This document shows positions 20,030 through 30,520 of a stretch of DNA of 64,000 nt, one piece after another. Origin of the DNA: Chelydra serpentina. Taxonomy: Eukaryota > Chordata > Testudines > Chelydridae. Below the pieces are notes generated by a model. It ran no database searches and had not been told where the DNA came from. It saw only the letters and a list, made by a program, of their open reading frames with translations. Each line of letters opens with the position of its first letter. The stretch's first letter is position 1. The position numbers and the translations under genes are program-made. The stretch is taken from the NCBI GenBank assembly GCA_037349315.1, contig JBAIAC010000001.1, forward strand, positions 33,666,001 through 33,730,000. Reading direction: 5' to 3'.

Positions 20030-21314
20030 CGGGCTGAAATTGTGGAAAAGCAGCATCACTTGCCCCATAACCTCAGCCGTGCAGAACACAACGCCATCAA
20101 CAGCCTCAGGAACAACTCTGACATCATAATCAAAAAAGGCTGACAAAGGAGGTACTGTTGTCATCATGAATAGGTTTGAATATGAATGAGAGGCTGTTAG
20201 GCAGCTCTCTAACACCACATTCTACAGGCCATTACCCTCTGATCCCACTGAGGATTACCAAAAGAAACTACACCATCTGCTCAAGAAACTCCCTGAAAAA
20301 GCACAGGAACAAATCTGCACAGACACACTCCTAGAACTCCGACCAGGGGTATTCTATCTGCTACCCAAGATCCATAAACCTGGAAATCCTGGATGCCCCA
20401 TCATATCAGGCATTGGCACCCTAACAGCAGGATTGTCTGGCTATGTAGACTCTTCTCAGGCCCTACGCTACCAGCACTCCCAGCTATCTTCAAGACACCA
20501 CTGACTTCCTGAGGAAACTACAATCTATTGGTGACCTTCCAGAAAACACCATCCTGGCCACTATGGATGTAGAGGCCCTCTACACCAACATTCCACACAA
20601 AGATGGACTACAAACCATTAGGAACAGTATCCCCGATAATGTCAGGGCAAACCTGGTGGCTGAACTTTGTGACTTTGTCCTCACCCACAACTATTTCACA
20701 TTTGGGGACAATATATATCTTCAAGTCAGTGGCACTGCTATGGGTATCCACATGGCCCCACAGTATGCCAACATTTTTATGGCTGACTTAGAACAATGCT
20801 TCCTCAGCTCTACATGCCCCTACTCTACTAGCGCTACATCGATGACATCTTCATCATCTGGACCCATTGAAAAGAAGCCCTTGAGGAATTCCACCATGAT
20901 TTCAACAATTTCCATCCCACCATCAACCTCAGCCTCGACCAGTCCACACAAGCAATCCACTTCCTGGACACTAGAGTGCTAATAAGTGATGGTCACATAA
21001 ACACCACCCTATACCGGAAACCTACTGACCGCTATACTTACCTACATGTCTCCAGCTTCCATCCAGGACACATCACACGATCCATTGTCTACAGCCAAGC
21101 TCTAAGATACAACCGCATTTGCTCCAATCCCTCAGACAGAGACAAACACCTACAAGATCCCTACCAAGCATTCTTAAAACTACAATACCCACCTGCTGAA
21201 GTGAAGAAACAGATTGACAGAGCCAGAAGAGTACCCAGAAGTCACCTACTACAGGACAGGCCCAACAAAGAAAGTAACAGACCACCACCAGCCGTCACCT
21301 TCAGCCCCAACTAA
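20030..21314 (+). pseudogene. PLE reverse transcriptase (frameshifted)
   Basis: RT motifs in order: LLPKIHKPGNPG-type (about 20358), MDVEALYTNIPHKDGL (from 20563), SGTAMGIHMAPQYANIFMAD, then YIDD at 20835-20846, out of frame with the preceding ORF and four bases after an in-frame TAG (20828-20830). The thumb-like end follows with LYRKPTDRYTYLHVSSFHPG (ORF 20976-21314). The element therefore cannot make a functional RT. Confidence 0.88.
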
Positions 21315-21439
21315 AACCTCTCCAGCACATCATCAAAGATCTACAACCTATCCTGAAGAATGATCCCTCACTCTCACAGATCTTGGGAGACAGACCAGTC
21401 CTCGCTTACAGACAGCCCCCCAACCTGAAGCAAATACTC

Positions 21440-21819
21440 ACCAGCAACCACACACCACACACCAAAAACACTAACCGAGGAACCTATCCTTGCAACAAAG
21501 CCCAGGGCCAGCTCTGTCCACCTATCTATTCAAGTGACACCATCATAGGCCCTAATCACATCAGCCACACCATCGGGGCTCATTCACCTGCACATCTACC
21601 AATGTGATATATGCCATCATGTGCCAGCAATGCCCCTCTACCATGTACATTGGCCAAACCGGACAGTTTCTATGCAAAAGAATAAATGGACACAAATCTG
21701 ACATTAGGAATTATAACATTCAAAAACCAGTAGGAGAACACTTCAGTCTTTCTGGTCACTCAGTAACAGACCTAAAAGTGGCAATTCTTCAAGAAAAAAA
21801 CTTCAAAAACAGACTCTAA
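21440..21819 (+). pseudogene. PLE GIY-YIG-type endonuclease domain
   Basis: Upstream Cys-containing segment RGTYPCNKAQGQLCPP in one frame, then after a stop near 21606 the ORF 21604-21819: CQQCPSTMYIGQTGQFLCKR and HKSDIRNY, with the YIG, the downstream Arg and His typical of GIY-YIG nucleases used by Penelope-like elements to nick the target. The break before YAIMCQQC separates it from the RT. Confidence 0.82.
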
Positions 21820-22043
21820 TGAGAAACTACTGAACTGGAATTAATTTGCAAACTGGATACCATTAAATTAGGCTTGAATAAAGACTGGGAGTGGCTGGGT
21901 CATTACACAAACTTAAATCTATTTCCCCATGCAAGTTACTCACACTTTCTTGTCAACTGTTTGTAATGGGCCATCCTGATTATTACCACAAAAGTTTTTT
22001 TTCTCCTGCTGATAATAGCTCACCTTAATTGATTAGTCTCTTA

Positions 22044-22241
22044 GGCCAGGTCGACACTGGGAAGGTGGGTCGACCTAAGATATGCAACTTCAGCTACGCG
22101 AATAGCCTCTCGCGGCGGTGGAGTTCCAGAGTCAACAGGGAGAGCGGTCGGGGATCGATTTATCATGTCTACACTAGACATGATAAATCGATCCCCGATA
22201 GAGCACTACCCGCCGATTCGGCGGGTAGTGTAGACCTGGCC
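22044..22241. mobile_element. 198-bp MITE nested in the PLE, with central hairpin
   Basis: Terminal repeats GGCCAGGTCGACACT and AGTGTAGACCTGGCC; flanks TTA and ATA. The centre (about 22150-22199) is a near-perfect palindrome around GATCGATTTATCATGTCTA. The termini are of the GTCTACACT class shared with the Harbinger elements here. Confidence 0.75.
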
Positions 22242-22321
22242 ATAGAGTTGGTATGGCAACCCCCAATCTTTTCATGTTCTCTGTATCTATATACATCTTC
22301 CTACTGTATGTTCCACTCTAT

Positions 22322-22375
22322 GCATCTGATGAAGTGGGCTTTAGCCCACGAAATCTTATGCCCAAATAAATGTGT
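22322..22375 (+). ncRNA. Hammerhead-ribozyme-like motif in the PLE terminal repeat
   Basis: CTGATGA (22326-22332), stem II GTGGGC/GCCCAC with loop TTTA (22334-22349), GAAA (22350-22353), then a short potential stem III with loop TTAT and a C at 22363 where cleavage would occur in a hammerhead. Hammerheads are known in Penelope-like elements. Here an extra A follows CTGATGA and stem III is weakened (ATC/GCC; the 5' copy has AGC/GCC), so this copy may be a fossil rather than active. Confidence 0.55.
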
Positions 22376-22434
22376 TAATCTCTAAGGTGCCACAAGTAGT
22401 CCTCGTTCTTTTTACAGATAACAATGTTACTTAC

Positions 22435-22632
22435 CTCTAAACCTTCAATTTTTGTCATGAAGTCTACAAAATCTACATCAAATTCGGTTTTTCGTGGGTC
22501 AAGAATATCATATTGTTTCTTTTGAACACTCTGGTAGATATTTTTGAACTTTATTGCCATAATATCTATCCCTTCAATTGTAGACATACTAAGTTCAGAA
22601 AACGTTTGTACTATGGTGATCATCTCTGTAAT
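22435..22632 (-). CDS. Axonemal dynein heavy chain exon (visible exon 4 of 9)
   Basis: 198 bp (66 codons), phase 0 at both ends, acceptor TTTCTTTATTTCAG, donor GTAAGTAAC. The peptide contains IVQTFSELSMSTIEGIDIMA and YDILDPRKTEFDVDFVDF; compare the xFLDxRKxxFDxDYxxF pattern of DNAH5/DNAH8-type tails. The PLE target duplication begins 12 bp into the intron after the donor GT, yet the donor consensus is intact. Confidence 0.92.
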
Positions 22633-23099
22633 CTGAAATAAAGAAATATTTTTCACACTCAAATCAAATTATGAATGTATTTCAATTCATTTAGTTCGCT
22701 TGTGGTGCTTCTTGTTGACAAAGGAATAATAACATCCTGGGCTAAACAGACTAAACTGAGATCAATGGCCAGTCTGTTCTGATTGGTTATTTCACTCAGA
22801 ATTCCTCGTCCAAATATTCACAACAAAACATTGCTCCCTCAACTTCTTACCCCAATCCTCACCATCACTCAACCTAATCTAAATTGTTTCAATATTTTTG
22901 CTCTGTTTTTCTTGGTATCTTGAGGAAGGTTTATCCGTAGTTAACTTTTACATAAAATTACATTTAATAACTGAGTGATAGGGCGGGGAATGGCTCAAAA
23001 GTTGAAGCACCAACGTTTAAGATATATAAATGGGAATTTCCAAGCACAACAGAGAGACCAAAAGTACTAGTATATGCATTGTATGATTACCAAGAAAAA

Positions 23100-23863
23100 A
23101 CACAATGCCGGAGGGCTCGGCTCAGTGTTTTGATCTCTGCTGCCCTGCAGACATGAGCCCCTCCCCTATCAAAGCTCCAGGAAGCATCTGACAGCTGAGC
23201 TTACAGATCATTAAGCTCCTGTTCTGCCTTCACTAGGAGCACAGGGGAAGGCAGACTGCTGCTGCAGGGAGTAGGGGACGGGGAAGGGATGGACTGCTGT
23301 GCTGCTTTGAAATTCCTCAGCATGGAGAGCTCACAGACCTGTGCAGGATGCTGCTCCCGACAGCTGAAGAGGCTGTGGGAGAACTCTTTGGGAATCACAG
23401 AACCATAGGCAGACAGAGCGGGCTGCTTCGGGAGAGACTGCTGTGCTGAGCAGAGCTGGGGGCTGATGTGTGTGTGGGGGGGTGTCCCCTCCCCCTGCCT
23501 CAGGATAGGTTGGTCAGCCTGCTGTCCCCCCACCCAGGCACACCACTCTTCTCTCCCTCCCATCTCCCCCCTTCAATTGAAAAGTGTCTGACAATCTATT
23601 AGGGTGCCCATGGAACTATGGGATTGAGAAACCTGCATCATGTGATGCTGTACCTGCCCCAGAAGGCATTGAAAATCCTTCCTAAAGCACTCTGAGGACA
23701 GTTGCACAGTGGGATCGCTATCACAGTGCCCGGCTATCAATGCAAGAGTTGCTAGTGTGGATGCACTCTGCCGACACAAGAAGCATAGTGTAGGCATGCA
23801 ACAGCAGTTTTAATTAAAGCGGCATAACTTTTGCCGACAAAACTTTGTAGTGTAGACAAATCC
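23100..23863. mobile_element. Harbinger-like non-autonomous element, left end unclear
   Basis: Right end TTGTAGTGTAGACAAATCC (about 23845-23863) with internal TTTTGCCGACAAAAC, followed by a short partial duplication AAAACTTTGTAGTGTA. The interior is GC-rich with no convincing gene. The left terminus was not found, so the start is approximate. Confidence 0.5.
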
Positions 23864-25462
23864 TACAAAACTTTGTAGTGTAAACAACTTTTCTTTGGTT
23901 TTGGGATGGGCTTCAGTTTTTAGTCTCCAGTCATACTCAGACACTGGGTCAGGGTAGAGAAACATTTTCCACCAAGGTACATGTCTTGAGTAATAGGAGA
24001 CACTATTTTAATAATAGGAGACACAACTCTTTCATTTAGCTGTTTCCATTTCCCACATCCCTCTTTCTGTTTCTTGTACCTATGGCCTTAGGTTACACAT
24101 GTATTGCACTACATGTGTTTATGGAAAGAAAGAAAGAAAGAAAGAACGAACGAACTAGGCTTCAGTTCCCAGGGCATCCTTTGTTCTGTGATTTATTTTT
24201 GTAGATTGGACTGTCCTCATGGCAGAGACTAGTAATCATTTTGTATCTTGCTCATCACTAAGCACATTGTCAGTGCTTTAAAACAGTACTAACAAAAAGG
24301 CTTTGTGACCCTTTAAGTGAAAAGTTTTTCAAGAAGTGCTCTAGAATCACAGTGCCAATCTCTTCATTTTACAAGATGTTCTAAGGCCTGGTATGCCCCA
24401 ATTATGTCCACCTCCTTTGCACAGGAGAACAGAAATATGTCCTCCTTGGTTGCAATCACTGCCTACCTGTTAAACATATTGGGAGCATTTGGGTCTGGAG
24501 TCTTTTATTGGTTTAATCAGAGGATCTCAGCTGACATTTACAGGTAGCAATGACGGTGGAATCATAGGGTAAGAAGGGACTGCAAGGCTCATCTAGTCTA
24601 ACCCGGAAATAAGATGAGGAAGAGTTCACCAGCTGATTATCTTATACAGGCAGCCCATTCACCACGATTTTCCAGCTCAATTGCCTTGCTTTCAAGACAC
24701 AGAATACCAATTGATCAGAGACTAAGGATCACTTTGATCCACCTGGGGTTACTTCATGGCCCTTGGACCCAGGATATGAAAGTCTCCAGCCTGAGTTTCT
24801 TAGGGAATACTTTAAATGCTTCTTTCTGATTTTGTTGTGTGCAAGTGGGATCAATTTAGAGGAACTGATCCTAAACTGATTTTGTAAATGCACTGATTAC
24901 TGCTGAAGACTCATGCACAAGAGTTTGCCAGAGGGCACTGAGGATAAAAGGCTGTCAAGAGTTCTCACCAGGCCACCTGCATGGAGCTAATCCACCACCC
25001 TCCCTTTCCACCTTCAAATCCCTCCTAACATCTCACTTCTACAAAACCCACAGGAAGAGAGTAACAAAAACAAACAAAGCCACATCAGCAACCAACAACT
25101 CTAAAACAATCCCCCCTTTGGGTTTCCCAGTCTTCACTTCTCCATTTTTATTTTTTTTATAGTTTGTTACAAAGCCCATTAAATTAACAGGACTCTTTCC
25201 ATTCACTTTAATAGGGTTTGGATAGATTATAAACTCTTTAGGATATGTTATCTTAATTTTTTGTTGTATACAACACAAATAATGTTATGGGAGCTTAATA
25301 AATAAACAAATTAATAATAAAAACATCATGTTTTGAAAATTTGAAGTACAAGGTGTGTGTGGTGGGTCTCTTTTTCTTTTTAATAAATTTTTGGGTAAAA
25401 AAAAGCCTTATGTATTTTGGCAAAATGTAAATCAAGTATTTTTTTTCCTCTATCCATCTAAC
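23864..25462. other. Intron stretch without genes, with one tetranucleotide repeat
   Basis: Contains (GAAA)n at about 24124-24150 and a retroelement-like fragment around 24550-24610 (GAATCATAGGGTAAGAAGGG). No exon-like segment with dynein similarity. Confidence 0.5.
24124..24150. repeat. (GAAA)n microsatellite
   Basis: About six AAAG/GAAA units passing into GAACGAACGAAC. Confidence 0.85.
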
Positions 25463-25465
25463 TTA

Positions 25466-25761
25466 GGCTTTGTCTACACTGAAGCTTTGTCAGCAAAACT
25501 TTTGTCATTCGGGGGTGTTAAAAAAACACACACCCTGACTGACAAAAGTTTTACTGACAAAAAGCACCCGTGTGAACAGTACTTTCTTGGCAGGAGTGCT
25601 CTCCTGCCCACAAAGCCACTGCCGTTTATGCGGGGTGGAAGTTTTTTGTCTGCAGGAGAGCTTTCTCCTGCCGACAAACAGCAGATACACTGCGTGCCTT
25701 TTAGAGGCGTGGCTGTAGTGGCACAGCCGTGACACTAAAAGCTGCACTAAAAGACAAAGCT
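25466..25761. mobile_element. 296-bp Harbinger-like MITE
   Basis: Termini GGCTTTGTCTACACTG and AAAGACAAAGCT, flanked by TTA on both sides (25463-25465, 25762-25764). The interior has TTTTGTC/GACAAAAG inverted motifs. Non-coding; both-strand ORFs here are by-products of the inverted repeats. Confidence 0.72.
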
Positions 25762-26107
25762 TTAGGTTTGGATTAACTGGTTTTTCTGAACCCTTTAAAA
25801 AAATTGAATTTTAGGCTGAGACAAAGCATGAAAAGCCAAACATGGAATTTTTTAACAAGTTATGAGCAAATGTAAAAAGTGAGTTGCAACTCTTAACTAC
25901 AGCTTTCATTATTTGTGAAAGTTATAATAATTTGATGGTCTAAGAAATCAAGAGAAATGCTGTATTTATCCAAAAACATCAACTACATTTAAAAAAAATA
26001 TTTTTTCATATTGAAATAAGAATATACCACGCTAAGCAATTCTTTAGTCAATCTACAAAAATTCTCATTAAAGGCATGTACACTTACATTTTTTAAACGT
26101 TACTTAC

Positions 26108-26254
26108 TTTTTCTAGCCTTTTACAAAAAGCTTCAAATTTGCCAAAAATATACATCTCTGATACTTCAAATGTCTTTTCCCCTAGAGCTTCCAAAATCTG
26201 TTTCCTTGTTTTATGAAAGCATTTTTGATATTCTTTAAATAAAAAAATGCAGTC
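26108..26254 (-). CDS. Axonemal dynein heavy chain exon (visible exon 3 of 9)
   Basis: 147 bp (49 codons), phase 0, acceptor CAACTTTTTTAG, donor GTAAGTAACG. The peptide includes LFKEYQKCFHKTRKQ and SEMYIFGKFEAFCKRLEK; the EYQxCFHKT and SEMYIFGKFExF strings are diagnostic of the DNAH5/DNAH8-type tail. It joins directly to exon 43872-43973 across a 17.6-kb intron holding DIRS copy 2 and many nested elements. Confidence 0.94.
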
Positions 26255-26489
26255 CTAAAAAAGTTGAGAAACAAATGCAATAACTATCAGATGAAAAGAA
26301 ACATGCAATATTTCTTATGTACAAAAAATCTGTTGTTTCTGTTGGCTGTTCTGTATTTTAGAAAATTGTATTTTTTCTAATTAGTCCACATTATCATTTT
26401 GATATTGAAACAGAATTTTGCAACCAGACTTGTGGTCTATTCCTTGTGTACTGCACTAACATGGAGTAATTCCTCTTATTTAGCACTTA

Positions 26490-26785
26490 GGGTAGGGTCT
26501 ACACTACCCACCCGAATCGGCGGGTAGAGATCGATCTTCTGGGATCGATTTATCGCATCTCATCTGGACGCGATAAATCGATCCCAGAAGCGCTCCCCGT
26601 CGACTCCGGAACGCCTGCTCGGCGAGAGGAGGAAGCGCTGTCGACAGGGGAGCCTGCCTGTGCCACGTGGACCCGCAGTAAGTAAGATTTATTTCGATCT
26701 AGGAAACGTCGACTTCAGCTACGCTATTCTTGTAGCTGAAGTTGCGTATCCTAGATCGATCCCCCGCCCCAGTGTAGACCAGCCC
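26490..26785. mobile_element. 296-bp Harbinger-like MITE with internal hairpins
   Basis: Termini GGGTAGGGTCTACACT and AGTGTAGACCAGCCC, with TTA on both sides (26487-26489, 26786-26788). It includes the hairpin GGGATCGATTTATCGC/GCGATAAATCGATCCC, also seen in the MITE at 22044, and a second hairpin around CTTCAGCTACGCTATTC. Confidence 0.82.
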
Positions 26786-26788
26786 TTA

Positions 26789-27912
26789 CTATTCTCATTT
26801 CAAAAAGAAGAAAGTGATGAAGAGAAAGTGTGACATATTATAATGCCTATGTGAAAAACCAAACTAATAATGTTAGATGGATGACCAGTAAGGATTTCTG
26901 TATTTATCTTACTTACTTTATGATTAAGAATAATTGACTCAAAACTATCACTGCAGGGAGCTAATCCTTACAAAATCCCATATCAGTGTTACCCTTGAAC
27001 TTCTCAGATCCTTCTGATTTCTTTTCTTACATGTGCTAGATGTGTCTTGTCTTAGGTCTGATCCAGCAAAAATTTACACATGCTTAACTTTCCACACTGA
27101 ATAGTTCTACTAACTTCTCCTTCCCTCTTGCTGAAGTGTTAAGTATTATTCAAGGTCCCTAAAATTAAGCATGTGTGTAAGTCTTTGCAGGATCAGGGCC
27201 CTAGATTGTAAACCCTTCAGAGCAGAGGCTTTTACTATGTGGTTGTGTAGAACCTAACAACAGGGGGCGCTAAGGATGGCTGAGGGGCCTCTGAGCCCTA
27301 CTGACCTAATAATAATAATTAGCAATAATACTTCAACAAGAGGGGAACAAGACAAGAAGTTGTGTGGGAAAGGAGAAAGATGAGACAAAATTTTTTGACA
27401 CACAATGGCTGTATCAAGAAGAAGCAAAAGCAGAAAACAGTACTTCCTATAAGCATACTATTAGCACGGTGTGGTTAAAACTAGCTATGCCAATATGAGC
27501 ATTTCCAGTTTAAAATGTAGAGGGAAAAGGTTGAAGACAACTAGGCAGCAGCTCTTTCAAATATTATACCTAATGTAATAACCCTGTCTTGTCTGTCCAG
27601 GAGTAGAATTCCATAGAAAAGCCATTTAAGTACATGTTGAACTGCAAGCACATGTTTAAGTGGTTTGTTGAATGGGGACCTTAATTAGTGCACCAGTTCA
27701 GCTAATGTAACTAACAAAACAAATCAGTCTTCAATCAAAATGTTCAAGCTTTTATTCTCTAGAATGTTTTATAATAGATGCTTTATGTTAAATCAATACA
27801 AACCCTTAAAGCACTCTGTTGGTCATCTCCACCCAATTTAAAGAAGCAAAAACAAACTTAGCAGTAGCCCTTGTTTAGGATCATAACTGACAGCAGTCAA
27901 ATCATAGTTTAA
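26789..27912. other. Intron stretch without genes
   Basis: No ORF or exon of note. AT-rich. A short phrase near 27240-27320 looks like a retroelement 3' tail but cannot be classified. Confidence 0.5.
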
Positions 27913-28209
27913 AGCCATGTCTACACTAGCGACCTTAGAACGGCACAGATGTACCAATGCAGCTGTGCCACTGTAAGATCACTTGTGTAGCTGCTCTATG
28001 TTGGCAGGAGAGAGCTCTCCCGTCTACATAATAAAACCACCTCCATGTGCGATAGTAGCTATGTCAGCGGGAGAAACTCTCCCACCAACATAGTACTGTC
28101 CACACCAGCATGTCTCTCGGTGTAACTTATGTCGCTCAAGAGGGTGTTTTTTTACACACCCCTGAGTGACTTAAGTTATACTGACAAAAGTGGTAGTGTA
28201 CACATGGCC
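27913..28209. mobile_element. 297-bp Harbinger-like MITE
   Basis: Termini AGCCATGTCTACACTAG and TAGTGTACACATGGCC, flanks TAA and AAA. Inverted motifs GGGAGAAACTCTCCC and GACTTAAGTTATAC lie inside. It belongs with 25466-25761 and 26490-26785 in length and terminal sequence. Confidence 0.68.
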
Positions 28210-28409
28210 AAAGTCCCATGTATTCCAGAATTCCATGGAATTTGTTATGGAAGTCATACCTTCTGCAGAAAGCTGCTCCAGGATCTCAGCTTTCATTTTA
28301 AAAAACTGTGTTTCTAGGCTTTGTGGTTGCAAAGAAAAGCTTGAAAATGTGATCCAAATGTAAATCAAAGTATTGATGTCTTCCTGAGTTGTCATACTGC
28401 CTGAAAACA

Positions 28410-29258
28410 TAGCTCAGAATGTCTGAAATGCACCATTAAATTAATGTGTTGTTAATGCTGAAACCTAAAGATAACAACCTGCAGTATACTGAAAATGGGG
28501 GAGGCAATGTAAAATAAATGGAAATGTAATATTAAAATAAATAACCTAAGAACTATTTTAATAATTTTATTATTCATTTTCATATTTAATTCTCTAAAAC
28601 ATCAATTTTTAAAATTGTTCTTAAGCAGCTGCAGAATTTTCATCAGAGTGCTGTAGAATATAGGATCTAGCTGCAGAATGTAGACCAAGCTTGCAAGTCA
28701 TGGGGCCTTCAACATAGCCATTTTGAATTTGTTTTCAATTTAGCTTATGTGAGGCATGATATCTTGTTTAAATCCAGATATTACCACTATGTTTCCTACA
28801 TCCACCAATGTTACAATTCAATCAAAACATACACTCTGTGATTCGAAGAAATGACTTTCTCATAGTTCCATTATCCTCCAAGTGCTTACAGATGGAAAAA
28901 TATTTGTGCTTTATTTTCAATCCATTATGTTTACCAATTAGTAATTTCCAGAATCCCTCTTTCCCCACTCTTCCGTCCTTTTTATATATATATTAATACG
29001 ACAGTTGTGGAGGGGGAGGTTCCCCCAGTCATTTGGTACATGACATATCCCTTGTTTTCAATACATCCCTGGTTTCTCATTATTTTTTTAAAAACTATAC
29101 AGCTAGTCATTATGGGACAGATTGCAAGCCATTTTAGCACATGTTGACAGCAAAGCAGATATTTAAACAGGAAGTGGAAATGGTTGGGGCTCCCAGAAGT
29201 AAAGACAAATTTTTTAATTTTCGTGCTCCTCCCAGTCAAAGGAATAACATAGCCACAT
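28410..29258. other. Intron stretch without genes
   Basis: AT-rich, no recognised feature. Confidence 0.5.
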
Positions 29259-29790
29259 AGGTGCCGACTCCGTGGGTGCTTTGGGGCTGGAGCACCCATG
29301 GGGAAAAATTGGTGGGTGCTCAGCACCCACCGGCAGCTCCCCGCCAGCCCCCCCCCCGCGCCCAGTTCACCTCTCCGCCGCGGCCTCTCCACCTCCCGAG
29401 GGCAGACTCCGCCCGACAGCCAAGCCGAAGCCCGCTTTTCCTGGCTCCAGCTGGTCAGTGGCGCCTTGAGGGAGGGGTATGGGGAGAAGGCGAAGGACCT
29501 GGCCTCCACCTCCTCCCCATACACCTCCCGCAAGGCACCACCCCAGGCATGCGGCGCGCGGCCGCCGACCAGCTGGAGCCAGGAAAAGCGGGCTTCAGCT
29601 TGGCTGTCGGGCGGAGCCCGCCCTCAGGAGGCCGCGGTGGAGAGGTGAGATGGGCGCGGGGGGGCTGGCGGGGAGCTGCTGGGCCTGGTGGGTGCTCTGC
29701 TGAATCTCCCCACCCCACAAGGCTTGCAAGCCGGGGGGAGGGGGATGCAGTGCGCCTGGGGGAGAGGGCGTGAGCACCCACCGGCGCCAG
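29259..29790. mobile_element. GC-rich long-inverted-repeat element
   Basis: Termini GGTGCCGACTCCGTGGGTGC and GCACCCACCGGCGCC. Arms of roughly 85-95 bp (about 29375-29465 and 29565-29655) are near-perfect inverted copies sharing GCTTTTCCTGGCTCCAGCTG and CCGACAGCC. GC content is far above the flanks. Apparent ORFs on both strands mirror each other and are not genes. Class unknown; possibly hAT-like. Confidence 0.65.
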
Positions 29791-30284
29791 TCACTTGCTA
29801 GAGCCAAATCAACAGAAAATACGTTAAGAACCTGATAGCAGATTGCTTTGTCTCTGCCTGAGGTTTGCATTCTGCTTGAAAAGGCTGTCTGATACGACTT
29901 TTTGATTTCTTGTCTTTATTTATAAGGTCCAAAAGAAGCTTGCTTGGGTGTGGCAGTAGACTTTTTCAGTGACAACAATGTGAGGGAAGCCTGGGTCCAC
30001 ATCCTTAGAAAGAGGCTACACCATTAAAGGATGTTATAAATGAAGGCTGGAGCCTGTAAAGAGACAATATTATAAATTTTCCTTTGTGACATTTTTTCTT
30101 TATTATCAAGACTGACACTAAGCTTTGTCCCAGATTTGTACACTTAGAATTACAAAATTTGTGGCTGGAGGAAACATAGCAAAATATTTGGGTTTCAGTA
30201 AAGCATTTGATGTTTCTTACAAAACGTCACCCACAAAACTAATTTAAACTGACCTGCACATGATCATTGTCATGTGAAAGAAAC
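29791..30284. other. Intron stretch without genes
   Basis: No recognised feature between the inverted-repeat element and the old DIRS terminus. Confidence 0.45.
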
Positions 30285-30520
30285 AGATACGTACCTCTAC
30301 AATAACCATTGTTCTTCAAGATGTGTTGGGCATACATACATTTCACTGTACTTGAGTCAGAGACTTTTATATGCAGTACTATTGGGGCACTGCATGCACC
30401 TATGATCTCCTTGTGTATGCAGCCAAGGGCATTAAAAAAAATCATCCTCAGTTTCTTTGCATCAGAAATATGACAACACTTCCAAACTAGAAGAGAAGGA
30501 GGGAAGGTCACAGAATGTAT

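Larger units (their letters stand above)
19161..22411 (+). mobile_element. Penelope-like retroelement (PLE), near full length, inactivated
   Basis: About 3.25 kb flanked by a perfect 10-bp target duplication TTACAGATAA (19151-19160 and 22412-22421). It has a partial terminal repeat at 19161-19270 and a fuller one at about 22300-22411, sharing CCCAAATAAAT and CTCTAAGGTGCCACAAGTA. Between them are an N-terminal region, a reverse transcriptase with a YIDD box, and a GIY-YIG-type endonuclease. The coding region has several frameshifts and stops. A 198-bp MITE is nested at 22044-22241. Orientation is opposite to the dynein gene, and its target duplication lies 12 bp from the donor of exon 22435-22632. 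Confidence 0.9.

Noticed and set aside
28260..28400. Exon-like ORF on the minus strand with AG and GT borders (peptide starting GSMTTQEDINTL)
   Set aside because: It lies in the intron between exons 43872-43973 and 26108-26254, which join perfectly in phase 0. Its own phase (1/1) would introduce a stop, and the peptide does not fit the dynein tail.
29261..29781. Long ORFs on both strands (up to 170 codons)
   Set aside because: They come from the inverted arms of a GC-rich element and mirror each other; low-complexity Pro/Arg/Gly peptides.
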